NCBI GenBank assembly: GCA_003254925.1 | Contig: QANZ01050548.1 | Location: 1-64,000, forward strand | DNA length: 64,000 nt | Direction: 5' to 3' | From: Chamaecrista fasciculata | Taxonomy: Eukaryota; Streptophyta; Magnoliopsida; Fabales; Fabaceae | Shown: positions 36,835 to 47,441 of the stretch, one piece after another | Layout: each line of letters starts with the position of its first letter | Numbering within the stretch: position 1 is the first letter of the stretch | Notes under the pieces: model-generated | Database searches by the model: none | What the model saw: the letters and a program-made list of their open reading frames with translations, nothing else | Told to the model about the DNA's origin: nothing | Program-made: the position numbers and the translations under genes

Positions 36835-37373
36835 TTAAGATTATATATATAACTGACCTGAGAGATCCATTGGAGAGAGTAGGAAGAGTGAAAGAAATGA
36901 ATAGAATTGGCAGGATAGAGTCTGCCATAAAAATTGCCAGGCATTGCATTAACGAAACACTTTTGGATGAATTGTTTATCATCATCTTCTTCGTGCTCGA
37001 GTAGTGAGTAATAGAACTGTGGGAGTGACTTAAATACTGAGTTGAAATCATTCCCAAACAAGTCATTAAGAAAAATCTGAATATCGGATGCATCAACTTT
37101 CAATTTACGACTTGCTTCATTAACAGTGGCGATTATAGTAGCCGCCGCCATAAGTGCATTAGGTCCTGACGAACACCCTAAATCCGCCACTTTAAAACAA
37201 CTAATTGGAACCTGACTTTTGCGGTACATGTTCATCACACTTTCCTCAAGCATTGGTTTCACTCTCACCATCGCCTTTCTCTGTAAATAATTAACACAAT
37301 AATAAATATATATATATAATTCAATTATTTAATTTGTACTCAAAAGTGTTGAAACTTGAAAGTTAATGATAAT

Positions 37374-37921
37374 ACATACTTGTAGCAACGGACTTTAGGG
37401 ACCAATGATAAAATTTAACTCGTTAACTAATTTAATCACATTTGATTTTAAAATGAGAGAAATATGATCATATTCAATTGTTAGGGACTAATGATAAATT
37501 TTTTTGGAAATATATATTGAGGACCAAAATTGAAAAAAAAAGGACAAAAGTACTCTTGCTACCCAATAGTTTTTGTTGGTCAATTGTACCCCTAAAGTAT
37601 GAGGTCAACTTCAGTTATATTTCTAAAAAAATTTTGAGTCAATTATACCTCAAATATTTTCTTTTTTGTATCAATTGTACCCCCAATTTCTTCTTTTTTG
37701 TGTCAATTGTACCCCAAAACTGGGTGGTATTTGGGGGTATAATTTACAAAAAAAAAATTGGGAATATTAACTGATCTCATACTTTAAGGGTACAATTGAC
37801 TTAAAAAAACTTTGGTGGTACAACTAAAAATGACTGCATATATTCGAGGTGGCAATATTACTTTCTCCAAAATAAGTTTTTGACTAAATTAATAATACAT
37901 AAATACATACTTGTAGCAACG
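37374..37921 (-). repeat. Duplicated exon 1/intron 1 junction in gene D with foldback insert
   Basis: ACATACTTGTAGCAACG occurs at 37374-37390 and again at 37905-37921, about 530 bp apart. The higher copy is the real end of exon 1 with its donor (CAA|GTATGT on the minus strand). The lower copy repeats the last 10 coding bases and the donor inside intron 1. Between them lies repeat debris including a foldback element at about 37555-37835. Gene E has only 103 bp in this intron and no duplication. Confidence 0.75.
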
Positions 37922-38068
37922 AATTTTTGGCATAACTTGTTTCTCCGAGGCCTCCATTCATGTGAAGGACTTGCTCTGTAGACATGGCTCCCATTATCGC
38001 AAATTTGTATGGATGCTCCAAACCTTCGATTTATAAATTCTGCGACAAATTTGGAAAAGTTGTCACGC

Positions 38069-38078
38069 TATATAAAGA
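38069..38078 (-). promoter_or_regulatory. TATA box of gene D
   Basis: CTTTATATAG on the minus strand lies about 75-85 bases before the first ATG (37994), in sequence related to the promoter of gene A. Not found at the same place before gene E. Confidence 0.55.
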
Positions 38079-38539
38079 AATAAAAAAACATTTTTAATTT
38101 AAGAATTTGTTTTACAACCGCCTTCACAATTATTGGATCAGGATCTTAGATCTCGAGAACCGTGTAAAATAATCCTGAGGCCAGAAATCTTAGTTGAAAG
38201 GGCGGTTTAAAAAAATATCATTGTCCTTTAACTTAAATTGTATTAATTTTGTTAGCATGTGCATGTGCATGTGCATGTGCAGAATACGTATTGCGGCCAG
38301 TTAATTTTGTCTCTGAAAAAGGTTTTAATTTCAATTGTGTTAATTAGAATTTTAAATTAATTTCTTATTATATCGTGTGGTTAAGAATCATAGAACGTAA
38401 GTCTATAATTTTTCTCTGGTGGACAGAAAATATCTCTGACAAGTGACGAGTTGATAGTATTATGATAAAGAGTTTTGACATAAAGATAGAGTGGCGGTTT
38501 TAACTTTCAACACTAATTTTTTATTTGAAGCTATATCTT

Positions 38540-39330
38540 CATTTAACTTATGGTCAAAATCCTACTTTGGTTTCTAATATTGACCTTAAATTTTGTTTCA
38601 ATCTTTAATATTTTCTTTTGTTTCATTTTGGTCATTAATATTTTCTAAAAGTTTTGTTTTAGTCCTTGACTATTGAATATGATAATATCTCTCTCATTTT
38701 ATGTCTGAATACAATGAAATTGGAGCTACGAGTTACACTTGATGAGTTATTTCTTTCCCTAGTTAGAGTCGTTAGCAAATGAGATCAAATTGAGCCTGAA
38801 ATCGAGCTTGAAAGTGGGTCGCTCATTTTATGAAATTGGTCATATCTCTTTCTTTTTAAATTCGATGTGACAAATAGTCAGAGTTACCCTTAACGAGTTC
38901 TTTCTCTGCCTAGTTGGACCATTGAAAAACGAAGCCAAATAGTATTTCAAAAGTTACTATTGATGTTTTAATCAAACTCACTTTCAATGTACTATTTGAC
39001 CTTGTTTGCCAACGATCCGAATTGTGTAGAGAAAAAAACTTGTCGAGAGTAGCTTGTAACTTCGATTTTGTTGCATTCAAACTTAGAATGAAAGATATAT
39101 AACCAGATTCATAAAATAAGTGGCCCATTCTTGGGCCTGATTTGACCTCGTTTGATGATAACTCCAACTAATAAAAGAAAGAACTCATCAAATTTAACTT
39201 GTAGCTTTCATTTAATCCCACTCAGGTTTGAAATGAAAGAAATATAACTATATTTAGTAGTTAGAGACCAATCATGAAGCTTAATAATGACCAAAACAGA
39301 ACTATTGGAAAACATTAAGGATAAAAGAAA
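38540..39330. mobile_element. Foldback-type repeat, no gene
   Basis: 'GGTCAAAATCCTACTTTGG' at the left, 'AATATTTTCT' repeats and 'GTCATATCTCTTTC' motifs follow the same pattern as 25621-26397, with partial self-complementarity (e.g. around 38700-38960 against 38950-39260). Degenerate; ends not resolved. Confidence 0.4.
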
Positions 39331-39536
39331 ATAAAGACATAAGATAGAATGCTTTTATCATTTTTTTTAATTTATATTGGTCCTCAAATTTAAATTAAGA
39401 GAATCTAAAACAACAAAAAAAAACTATTTTTTAATATATTTTTTTCAAATTTAATTTTAATATTATTATATAAAAGTAAGAAAGTATATTTTATTAAAAT
39501 ATCGATTGTCTATTTTCCTTGTCAACGTCTAATTAG

Positions 39537-39580
39537 CAAGGTTATTAAAACCGGACTGGCCATTGAACCGGCCGAAGGAG
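39537..39580. mobile_element. hAT left-end fragment
   Basis: AAGGTTATTAAAACCGGACT and the following TTGAACCGG repeat the left end of the element at 24384. Nothing of the right end follows. Confidence 0.55.
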
Positions 39581-39899
39581 ATAATCAATTTAATAAATTA
39601 AAAATAATAGAAAAACTTATATATGATAAAATTTTAATTCAAATATTCATAATTAGGTTACAAAATACAATTATAACATTAATATATTAATACAATTTTC
39701 ATAAATTAACATGAATTAATATATAGATAATTAATTTTCATAATGTTCATCAATATAATATCATCAAGTGACATTTTATGATCACTTTCTCTATCAAATT
39801 TTAGTTCATAATCAACATTCTCCAAGATTTGACCCATAATTATAAAAAAAGACCAAAAAAATCAAAAAAGAAAATAAAAAAAATAAGATGTTGGGACCC

Positions 39900-40320
39900 C
39901 ACTAAAGAGAGGCCAACATCCTCCATGTTTGAACTATTAGTAGAAGAGGCTATGAAGCTATGCAATTTATCGGTATCCACTACAGAGTTAACTAGTCATA
40001 CAAGAAACATAATTAAAAACAGAATGAAAGATATCTCTGTTGCAGATAACCATCTTAACTGTCTTCACTAGGGAGGCGTGGTGACGCATCTGGATTGCTT
40101 CATTTCTCAATCTCCACATAGTGTCTATGCCCACTAGCTATAAGCGTAAAACAACGCTAGATTCCTCTTCCATCAGATTATCTAGAACCTAAGTCACCTC
40201 TGAACAGTCTCCAATCTTGTAATATTGGGCTTTAAAGACAAATCCAACCTAAGATATACCGTCCTAACAAAGTTACATTTTTGGAAAATGTGTTCCACAG
40301 TTAAAGTAAGATATAATTCA
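39900..40320 (-). mobile_element. LINE-type (non-LTR) reverse transcriptase 3' fragment
   Basis: Minus-strand translation near 40195-40315 gives TVEHIFQKCNFVRTVYLRLD and onward SLKPNITRLETVQR, like the Cys/His 'zf-RVT' region at the C-terminal side of plant LINE reverse transcriptases (ETxxHLFxxC). Further down, WRLRNEAIQMRHH resembles the tryptophan-rich 'iWxxRN' stretch that follows in that family. Stops separate the pieces, so it is a decayed fragment. The assignment is by motif resemblance only. Confidence 0.45.
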
Positions 40321-40559
40321 CTTTAGCCTTCATGAGTAGTATATAAATACACTTGTACTAATATCCTCAAATCATCAATAATAATACACAACTTTCTCTT
40401 ACTCTCTATTTTCCTGATTTCTCTCTTCTCGGGTTGTAAAACTTACTCTAATTATTAATTTGTCACAAAAGTATTAGATTTACTTATGGATTTGTGGGAG
40501 AATTATAATATTATTATATTTAGTGAAAGATACCGTCAAAAACAATAACCATATGTCTC

Positions 40560-40750
40560 CACTATTTTTTTAAAGTTAGTGACAGCATTCTGATGATCTT
40601 AAATTATTCATGATAAATTTAGTGATAGACACAACATATATATGTCACACAAAATTTTGTTACAAAATAGTAATGACACAAAACATTTTGTCTCTAGATT
40701 ATTATTTAGTGACAGATCTTTCGTCACAAAATGAAATATTTCTAGTAGTG
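40560..40750. mobile_element. CACTA terminal fragment
   Basis: It ends TTTCTAGTAGTG, the complement of CACTACTAGAAA, a standard En/Spm terminus. 'AGTGACAGAT...TCGTCAC' type motifs precede it. No partner end was found to the left, so only one end is visible. Confidence 0.5.
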
Positions 40751-40996
40751 AATTATAAAAGATATCTATTATTATTTGATGAATCAGGTTCTGGCTCGAG
40801 GGATTTTACCTAGTTCGATGAGCTAGGAACTTCAATAGCGGTTTCCTGCAAAATAATGAACAACGGGATGTTTTCTTGCGATTCACCTAGCTCTGATGCT
40901 TAAGTCAATGAAAAACTTTGGTGATCGGTCTAGACCGAGCCAGTGAGAATAGGATACCTTTATGACCTTTATCACTGCCATATATAGTTGAGGACT

Positions 40997-41237
40997 AATG
41001 AAGAGTATACAGTTGTTAACTGGTTTATAGTTCAAAATCAGTTTTGCCTAGCTGTCAAGTTAGTTTGCTTAGGTGGCATTATTAGTTTCATTCTGTTAAG
41101 CTTTCTGTTTCAGTTCTCACGTGACTATAGTTCTATAAATAGCTTCTCTGTAATATTTCTGATACATCAATACAATATGCATTTCCTTTTTCTTTCTCAT
41201 TTCTGTTTCTTCTTTCTGCTATAATCTTTTCTTAATA
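40997..41237 (+). repeat. 5' LTR of the copia element
   Basis: 241 bp, starting AATGAAGAGTATACAG and ending CTTTTCTTAATA. A TATA-like CTATAAATAG lies near 41130-41140. The outer ends are not the usual TG...CA. Confidence 0.85.
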
Positions 41238-41262
41238 TGGTATCAAGAGCCAGAAATTAATC

Positions 41263-44200
41263 ATGTCAATCTCTTCTCCTGCTTCTAATCTTGCTTCTTC
41301 ACCATCATCTTCCTCTACTTCTTCTCCACTTGTTTCTTTTAGTCATAAGATTGGTACAAAACTTGATGACAGTAATTTTCTGTTATGGCGTCAACAAATA
41401 GTAGCTGCTGTTCGTGGTCATGGTCTTGAGACTGCTGGTCACATGTCTGCTCTGCTTGCCACACCAGAAACACTTGCTGATAATGCTTGGTTTCCAGACT
41501 CAGGAGCATCCAGTCGTCTTACTAATTCTCAGTCTAATCTCATGAATAGTGGTTCATATACTGGTAATGAGCAGGTGTTCATTGGAGATGGTAATTCTCT
41601 TTCTATTAAGCATGTTGGTCAATCCTTTGTTTCTTCTCCTTATAATCCTCAAATTCATTTGTCTCTTAATAATCTAATGCATGTGCCAGCCATAACTAAG
41701 AATCTCTTAAGTGTTAGTAAGTTTGCACAAGATAATCATGTCTTCTTTGAGTTTCATCCTAATGCCTGTTTTGTCAAATCGCAGGCAACCAAGGACATAC
41801 TTCTTCAAGGTTCTGTTAGAGCTGATGGTCTCTATTGCTTTGACAAATTTCCTTTAACTCATTCGTTTAGTTCAAATTCAGTTGTTAACTCGAATTTCAG
41901 TTGTAATTCTGCTGTCACATCTACAGTTTCTTGTAACTCTGATGTATCTTGTAGTGCCTATAGTGATTCTTATACTTTGTGGCATAGGCGTCTTGGTCAC
42001 TCTCATTCTGCTGTAGTTGCTAATGTTCTTAAGCAATGTAATGTCAGAGTTAATAATAAAAATGTGACTGACTTTTGTGATGCTTGCTGTTATGGTAAAT
42101 TACACAAGCTACCTTCTCCTTCTTCTTCACATTCATATTCTTTACCTCTTGAGTTAGTATTCACAGATGTTTGGGGACCTTCTCCAACTGTTTCTAGGAA
42201 TGGTTATAGATATTATATCAGTTTCATTGATGCCTATAGTAGGTATACTTGGATCTATCCTCTTAAAGCTAAGAGTGAAGCTTTTTCTATCTTTCAGCAA
42301 TTTAAGCTTCTTGTTGAGAATCAATTAAATACCAAAATTAAGTCTATTCAGTCTGACTGGGGTGGAGAATTTAGGTCTTTTACTTCATTTCTTCAAGCTC
42401 ATGGCATTTCTCATCGCATATCTTGTCCTTATGCTCATCAACAAAATGGTACAGTTGAAAGAAAGCACAGGCATATTACTGAACTCGGTCTGTCTTTATT
42501 AGCTCAAGCATCTATGTCCTTATTGTTCTGGGATGATGCATTCTTATGTGCCACATATCTCATTAATCTACTGCCTACACCATTGTTACAATTCTCTTCT
42601 CCATCTTTCACTCTTTTTCATAAAGTTCCAGATTATTCATTCCTCAAAGTTTTTGGTTGCTCATGTTTTCCTTTGTTAAGACCCTACAATAGTCACAAAA
42701 TTCAGTATAGATCTGAGAAGTGTTTGTTTCTGGGTTATAGTCATCAGCATCATGGCTATAAATGTTTGTCTTCCTCTGGTAGAATGTATATTTCTCGAGA
42801 TGTCAAGTTTAATGAATTCGAGTTTCCTTGTTCTTTGTCTTCTTTCTCAAAATTTCTTGATTCTTCTAGTCCATCTTATTCTTCATCATTTTCTTCTCAA
42901 ATTCCCATAGAAACTTCTGTTTTATCTTCTCACAATTTGCCTTCTATTGACCAACATGTTACATCTAATAGTTTACCATTTTCCTCTGATACTTTTGTTT
43001 CTTCTAGTAATGAGCATGCTGTTTTATCTGATAGTAGTACTGATATGGTTCCTGCAAATAATGCTGTTTCTGATCTGCTTCCTAGTGCTACTGTTTCTAC
43101 TGCTAATCAGGTTGATCGTGGCTCTCAGAGACCTTATGATCTCTCTGGTCACTATATGCAAACTCGAGCAAAGGCTGGAGTGTTCAAACCAAAAGCTTTT
43201 CTCAGTCATGTCTTACCTACATCTACAAAAGCTGCACTATCTGATCCTCTTTGGCAGACTGCAATGAATGAAGAGTATAATGCTCTCATGAAAAATAATA
43301 CTTGGACTTTAGTATCTTTACCCTCCAACAGAGAGAAAATTGGTTGCAAGTGGGTTTACAGAGTTAAGGAAAATCAAGATGGGTCTATTAATCGATATAA
43401 AGCTAGGCTTGTGGCTAAGGGATTTCATCAACAAGAAGGTTTTGACTACAATGAGACTTTTTCTCCAGTTATTAAGCCTACTACTGTGAGAATTATTCTT
43501 ACTATTGCTATCACTAATGGCTGGTCTCTTTCTCAATTAGATGTTAATAATGCCTTTCTAAATGGCACAATTCAAGAGGACATTTATATGCAGCAACCTC
43601 CTGGTTTTGAACATGAAGATAAATCCTTGGTTTGTAAGCTACATAAGTCTCTTTATGGACTTAAGCAAGCTCCTCGAGCTTGGTTTCAGAAATTAGCTAA
43701 TACATTGACTAAACTTGGTTTTTCTGGTAGCAAGTGTGATCCCTCTTTGTTTGTTCACAAATCTGCCGTAGGGGTGACTTATATTCTTGTGTATGTAGAT
43801 GACATTATTGTCACAGGATCAAATCCTAGCTTCATTCAGTCCTTAAAATCACAGTTAAATTCTGAATTTGCTTTAAAGGATTTAGGTCCTTTGAATTTCT
43901 TTCTTGGAATTGAAGTTACAATGCTTGCTGATGGATCATTGCACTTATGTCAGTCCAAGTACATCTCAGATTTGCTTACTAGAGCTAAGATGATAGATGC
44001 TAATCCTATGAATACTCCAATGATTGGAGGTCTTAAACTTACAAAGCATGGTGATAATTATATGTCTGATCCTCAGCTTTACAGATCTATTGTTGGAGCA
44101 CTTCAATATTTGACAATTACTCGACCTGAACTCAGTTTTTCTGTTAGTAAAGTGTGTCAGTTCATGGGAAATCCTCTTGAAGAACATTGGGTAGCAGTTA

Positions 44201-44760
44201 AACGAATATTGAGGTATCTAAAGGGTACAAATACACATGGTATTCAACTTAGTCCAGCTTCTTCCTTCACTTTAACTGGTTACTGTGATGCAGATTGGGC
44301 CAATGATCCTGATGATAGACGCTCAACATCTGGATTTGCTTTGTACTTAGGATCAAGTTTAATTTCTTGGAGTTCCAAAAAGCAGCCAACTGTTGCCAGG
44401 TCAAGCACAGAAGCAGAATATCGTGGCATTGCTTCATTAGTCACTGAAATTACTTGGGTTTCATCTCTGCTTCAAGAATTGTGTCTTCCTACAGCTTCCA
44501 AACCTACTGTATTTTGTGATAATTCTAGTGTTGTTGCTTTGTCTAGAAATCCTATTTTGCACAACAGAACTAAACATATGGAGTTAGATATTTACTTTGT
44601 TCGAGATAAAGTAATTCAAGGTTCTCTTGACATTGTTCACATACCATCTCTTGATCAAACAGCTGATATTTTCACTAAGCCTTTGGCTCATAATCGGTTT
44701 AGTTTTCTCAAAGCTAAACTGAGGGTCTGTGATAAACACCCTCAGTTTAAGGGGGGATAA
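41263..44760 (+). CDS. Copia polyprotein (retroelement fossil)
   Basis: One open frame of 1165 codons. In order: a Ser-rich start with the gag-like 'LDDSNFLLWRQQ' near residue 34; protease motif DSGAS near residue 79; the integrase zinc region (HRRLGHSHS ... CDACCYGK, about 240-280) and core (FTDVWGP; SDWGGEF; HQQNGTVERKHRH, about 300-405); reverse transcriptase with KWVYRVK, LDVNNAFLNG and the catalytic YVDD (about 695-850); RNase H with YCDADWA, SSTEAEYR and the closing TADIFTKPL (about 1005-1150). Belongs to the element at 40997-45000 and is not a host gene. Confidence 0.9.
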   Translation: MSISSPASNLASSPSSSSTSSPLVSFSHKIGTKLDDSNFLLWRQQIVAAVRGHGLETAGHMSALLATPETLADNAWFPDSGASSRLTNSQSNLMNSGSYTGNEQVFIGDGNSLSIKHVGQSFVSSPYNPQIHLSLNNLMHVPAITKNLLSVSKFAQDNHVFFEFHPNACFVKSQATKDILLQGSVRADGLYCFDKFPLTHSFSSNSVVNSNFSCNSAVTSTVSCNSDVSCSAYSDSYTLWHRRLGHSHSAVVANVLKQCNVRVNNKNVTDFCDACCYGKLHKLPSPSSSHSYSLPLELVFTDVWGPSPTVSRNGYRYYISFIDAYSRYTWIYPLKAKSEAFSIFQQFKLLVENQLNTKIKSIQSDWGGEFRSFTSFLQAHGISHRISCPYAHQQNGTVERKHRHITELGLSLLAQASMSLLFWDDAFLCATYLINLLPTPLLQFSSPSFTLFHKVPDYSFLKVFGCSCFPLLRPYNSHKIQYRSEKCLFLGYSHQHHGYKCLSSSGRMYISRDVKFNEFEFPCSLSSFSKFLDSSSPSYSSSFSSQIPIETSVLSSHNLPSIDQHVTSNSLPFSSDTFVSSSNEHAVLSDSSTDMVPANNAVSDLLPSATVSTANQVDRGSQRPYDLSGHYMQTRAKAGVFKPKAFLSHVLPTSTKAALSDPLWQTAMNEEYNALMKNNTWTLVSLPSNREKIGCKWVYRVKENQDGSINRYKARLVAKGFHQQEGFDYNETFSPVIKPTTVRIILTIAITNGWSLSQLDVNNAFLNGTIQEDIYMQQPPGFEHEDKSLVCKLHKSLYGLKQAPRAWFQKLANTLTKLGFSGSKCDPSLFVHKSAVGVTYILVYVDDIIVTGSNPSFIQSLKSQLNSEFALKDLGPLNFFLGIEVTMLADGSLHLCQSKYISDLLTRAKMIDANPMNTPMIGGLKLTKHGDNYMSDPQLYRSIVGALQYLTITRPELSFSVSKVCQFMGNPLEEHWVAVKRILRYLKGTNTHGIQLSPASSFTLTGYCDADWANDPDDRRSTSGFALYLGSSLISWSSKKQPTVARSSTEAEYRGIASLVTEITWVSSLLQELCLPTASKPTVFCDNSSVVALSRNPILHNRTKHMELDIYFVRDKVIQGSLDIVHIPSLDQTADIFTKPLAHNRFSFLKAKLRVCDKHPQFKGG

Positions 44761-45000
44761 TGAAGAGTATACAGTTGTTAACTGGTTTATAGTTCAAAAT
44801 CAGTTTTGCCTAGCTGTCAAGTTAGTTTGCTTAGGTGGCATTATTAGTTTCATTCTGTTAAGCTTTCTGTTTCAGTTCTCACGTGACTATAGTTCTATAA
44901 ATAGCTTCTCTGTAATATTTCTGATACATCAATACAATATGCATTTCCTTTTTCTTTCTCATTTCTGTTTCTTCTTTCTGCTATAATCTTTTCTTAATAA
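44759..45000 (+). repeat. 3' LTR of the copia element
   Basis: Same sequence as the 5' LTR over 241 bp. Follows the purine tract directly. GGACT follows at 45001. Confidence 0.88.
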
Positions 45001-45005
45001 GGACT

Positions 45006-45599
45006 GATAAGGAAGGTCCTTGATTTAGGGAAAGATATCTTCCCTACAATATTGGAGGTAGACCCTTGATTTGAGGAGTGGTATCCTGGCGAGATTCTAG
45101 GGAAATCTCAATCTTTGTCCTTTAATTTAATGCTGATTGATTGAAGGATTACCAATTTGCTCACCAAGAATCATCCGATCATTAATCCCAAGTCATGGAG
45201 TATCTCAAAACAGACACTCACGGTTCTTTTCTTGTTGATGCATGTCGCTTGGCGCCTTTCGAGGTTGTCGCCTATGGCTTTGGGCAACGTCTTTTAAGGC
45301 GGCTTCTACCAATTTGACGCCGTTGGGCGTCTCCCTCCATAGCGAAAGCGAGTCTTCATAGGGTAATTGTCACTGCTTATGGACCCGAACCTGGGTGAGC
45401 GTCTCCCTCCAATTCTCTATTATCATTATCATTATTGTCGGACCAATAATGTAATGAAGAGACATGCAATGTTAAATTTTTCTTCAATAACCTCTTCTCA
45501 TTTTTTTTTTCATTATTTTGATGCTAATATTTTCTTTCCAAAATATTCTAATTTGACAGCGATCTTAATTTTGTGAAGCATGATGGATAATACAAATTA
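45006..45599. other. Unassigned sequence, site of the copia insertion
   Basis: This continues the sequence left of 40992. It contains a moderately GC-rich part (45230-45420) with 'GGCGTCTCCCTCC' and 'GAGCGTCTCCCTCC' similar units. No gene and no recognised element. Probably older repeat debris. Confidence 0.3.
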
Positions 45600-45690
45600 T
45601 CACCATTTCTCTTAACTTCCTCTCCATTATTGTCCTCAATAACTTATTGATTGAAAAGTCATATCTTCATTCTGAGTTGGTTGTATTGAC
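45600..45690 (-). pseudogene. SABATH exon 4 relic (fragment)
   Basis: 'CTCTTAACTTCCTCTCCATT' and the following 60 bases resemble the DDNERG/ENFVD portion of exon 4 in gene A (19258-19320) with many changes. It is followed directly by the upstream module at 45690-46089, the same exon 4/module fusion as at 15400-16150. Confidence 0.4.
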
Positions 45691-46089
45691 ATTTTCAATA
45701 AGTGTGAACAGAACTAATTATGGAATATTGTGATTCTGGATTTAATTAACTTGCCAAAAATAGAATATAGACATGCACAATAATGATTCATACATAAAAT
45801 ACATATATATATATATATTCACACATATAATTAATAACGTACGTTCTTCATTGGTGTTACGTTCTAGACATATAATTGATAACGACATTGCAATTCTTTA
45901 GTGTTCTAGTTGATGATGAATCACGTGCAAGACGACAGGTTGAAATAACTTGTCGACAGGAAGAATACAATTTAGACATAAAAGGTGAATGCATTATTAA
46001 TAATTATTGAAGCTATATATTGGCTTGGAAGACACATGAGCATGAACTAAAAAATAAACAATTTGATTAAAATGTGTCGACTGATAATA
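45690..46089 (-). promoter_or_regulatory. SABATH upstream module, copy 3
   Basis: Matches 15700-16010 ('TGAACAGAACTAATTA', 'TTGCCAAAA', 'GACATTGCAATTCT', 'ATCACGTGCAAGACG') and, more distantly, 59300-59500. Further copies of its right part are at 46260-46560 and 48950-49250 in the tandem duplication. A G-box core CACGTG lies near 45922. It ends at a single N (46090). Confidence 0.5.
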
Positions 46090-46704
46090 NAGAAATTAAC
46101 GTGGAAAACCCAAACCGGGAAAAAAACCACGCTCGTTGCCAGAAAACAACCAAAGAAAAATACTATATGAAAATTGTTACATCACACAATATTCTCTCAA
46201 CCCTTATTCTAAGTACATACGCTCTCACAAAGCAACTATTTAACTACACCTTTCACACTATATATATATATATATTCACACATATAATTAATAACGTACG
46301 TTCTTCATTGGTGTTACGTTCTAGACATATAATTGATAACGACATTGCAATTCTTTACTGGTCTAGTTGATGATGAATCACGTGCAAGGCGACAGGTTGA
46401 AATAACTTATCGACAGGAAGAATACAATTTAGACATAAAAGGTGAATGCATTATTAAGGGTATAAGCAGAATTATTGAAGCTATAATTGGCTTGGAAGAC
46501 ACATGAGCATGAACTAAAAAATAAACAATTTGATTAAAATGTGTTGACTGATAATAACCATTTTTGTTCACATATATGACCCTCGAAAGCCATACTAAAA
46601 GATACATGACATTCCATTTTCTGTGTGGCTCACATTCACTAGTGGCACCGGGGATTACATTCTCTCTCTTATTAAGATATGAGAAAGAGAGATAATTTCT
46701 TGCT

Positions 46705-47146
46705 CAAAGTGCATAATTTTTGTTCCACAACTTTTGTTTAAGTCTCAATTTAGTCCAATAATTTTTGTTGTTAGACTTTTGATCTTATATATTTTGCTCA
46801 TGTTGCATATTTGGTCCCATATAACTTTTGGTCCTATATTTTTTGGTCAGGTTGCAGAATTGGTCTCATATTTTTGCAAAAAAGTTTTCATTGTCAGCCC
46901 CACCTAACCCAAAGATATGAGACTAATTATGCACCTGACCCAAAGATATGAGACCAACTTTGCAACTTAACCAAAATATATAAGACCAATTCTATAACCT
47001 AACCCAAAAATGTTGGACCAAAACTGCAACATAGGACCAATCAGCAACTTTAGCAAAATATATGAGACCAAAGTTCAACAAAAAAAAAGTTATAAAACCA
47101 AATTAAGACCTGACCAAACTTTATGTGACCAAAAATGTACTTTGGC
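46705..47146. mobile_element. Foldback repeat in unit 1
   Basis: CAAAGTGCATAATTTTTG at the left pairs with AAAAATGTACTTTGG at the right, with 'GGTCTCATATTTTTGCA' pairing to 'AAAGATATGAGACCAA' inside. Non-coding. An identical copy is in unit 2 (49397-49839). Confidence 0.55.
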
Positions 47147-47275
47147 CTAATTTCTTTTAAAAGCTATCCATATAATTTATATCATTTTTTTTACCATTAT
47201 AATTTTTGTGTAATTTCTTTAGTTAAGATGAATTTTAGTGAGAAGTATCAAAATTTTTAGCATGCATGCAGTGGA

Positions 47276-47362
47276 GATCCACATTTCATTGATTCAAGCA
47301 TTTTGAATTAGAGATCGATATGACCAAACCAGGGTATTCCAATTTGGTGGTGCTTGAGTTGG
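47276..47362 (-). pseudogene. SABATH exon 4 relic, 3' end (unit 1)
   Basis: 'TTGATTCAAGCATTTTGAAT', then 'GACCAAACCAGGGTATTCC' and 'GAGTTGGA' follow the 3' end of exon 4 in D and E (stop, VISLV, the P-I-L-E-Y stretch, QLMP) with substitutions. The rest of the exon is absent. Confidence 0.65.
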
Positions 47363-47441
47363 AAAAAAAAAATAAAAAAAGAGCAAGGAATCAAATTTTA
47401 TTTTGATCTCTTATATATATACACATGAGCAAATTTTTTTT

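Larger units (their letters stand above)
32026..37994 (-). pseudogene. SABATH methyltransferase, gene D (4 exons, frameshift in exon 4)
   Basis: Exons by hand: 37911-37994, 36858-37280, 34328-34537, 32026-32402; all junctions are GT...AG. Start [20 protein letters not shown], then [41 protein letters not shown] and SSYSLQWISQ; exon 3 VPKGLNDDKSIHECYFERF; exon 4 NLIEGAKLDGFGIP. Compared with gene E, exon 4 has two extra bases near 32179-32181; the frame then ends at 32163 after VVRWNLF, giving about 318 residues and losing the last 50 (the region EPILKAHFG to VISLVKNA in E). The rest of exon 4 is still recognisable down to the ancestral stop. PGNFYG has Asn where gene A and classic enzymes have Ser. 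Probably a recent pseudogene, or an assembly error. Introns are enlarged by foldback and Mutator-like elements; intron 2 contains the N gap. Confidence 0.8.
40997..45000 (+). mobile_element. Ty1/copia retrotransposon, young, 4.0 kb
   Basis: Two LTRs, 40997-41237 and 44759-45000, are identical over their shared 241 bp. GGACT flanks the element (40992-40996, 45001-45005). A primer-binding site of initiator-Met type (41238-41251) and a purine tract (AAGGGGGGAT, 44749-44758) are in place. The order protease, integrase, reverse transcriptase, RNase H is that of copia. It looks almost whole, with perhaps one break in the front part, and is very recent as judged by the LTRs. Confidence 0.92.

Noticed and set aside
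39829-40071. 80-codon Lys-rich frame
   Set aside because: Its strand is opposite to the LINE-like fragment in the same place and it has no motif; probably a shadow.
42947-44187. Extra frames within the copia element
   Set aside because: They are other-frame shadows of the polyprotein.
46074-46370. 98-codon frame repeated at 48757 and 50854
   Set aside because: It lies in a truncated LTR and the start of the upstream module. The repetition comes from the tandem duplication, and there are no protein motifs.
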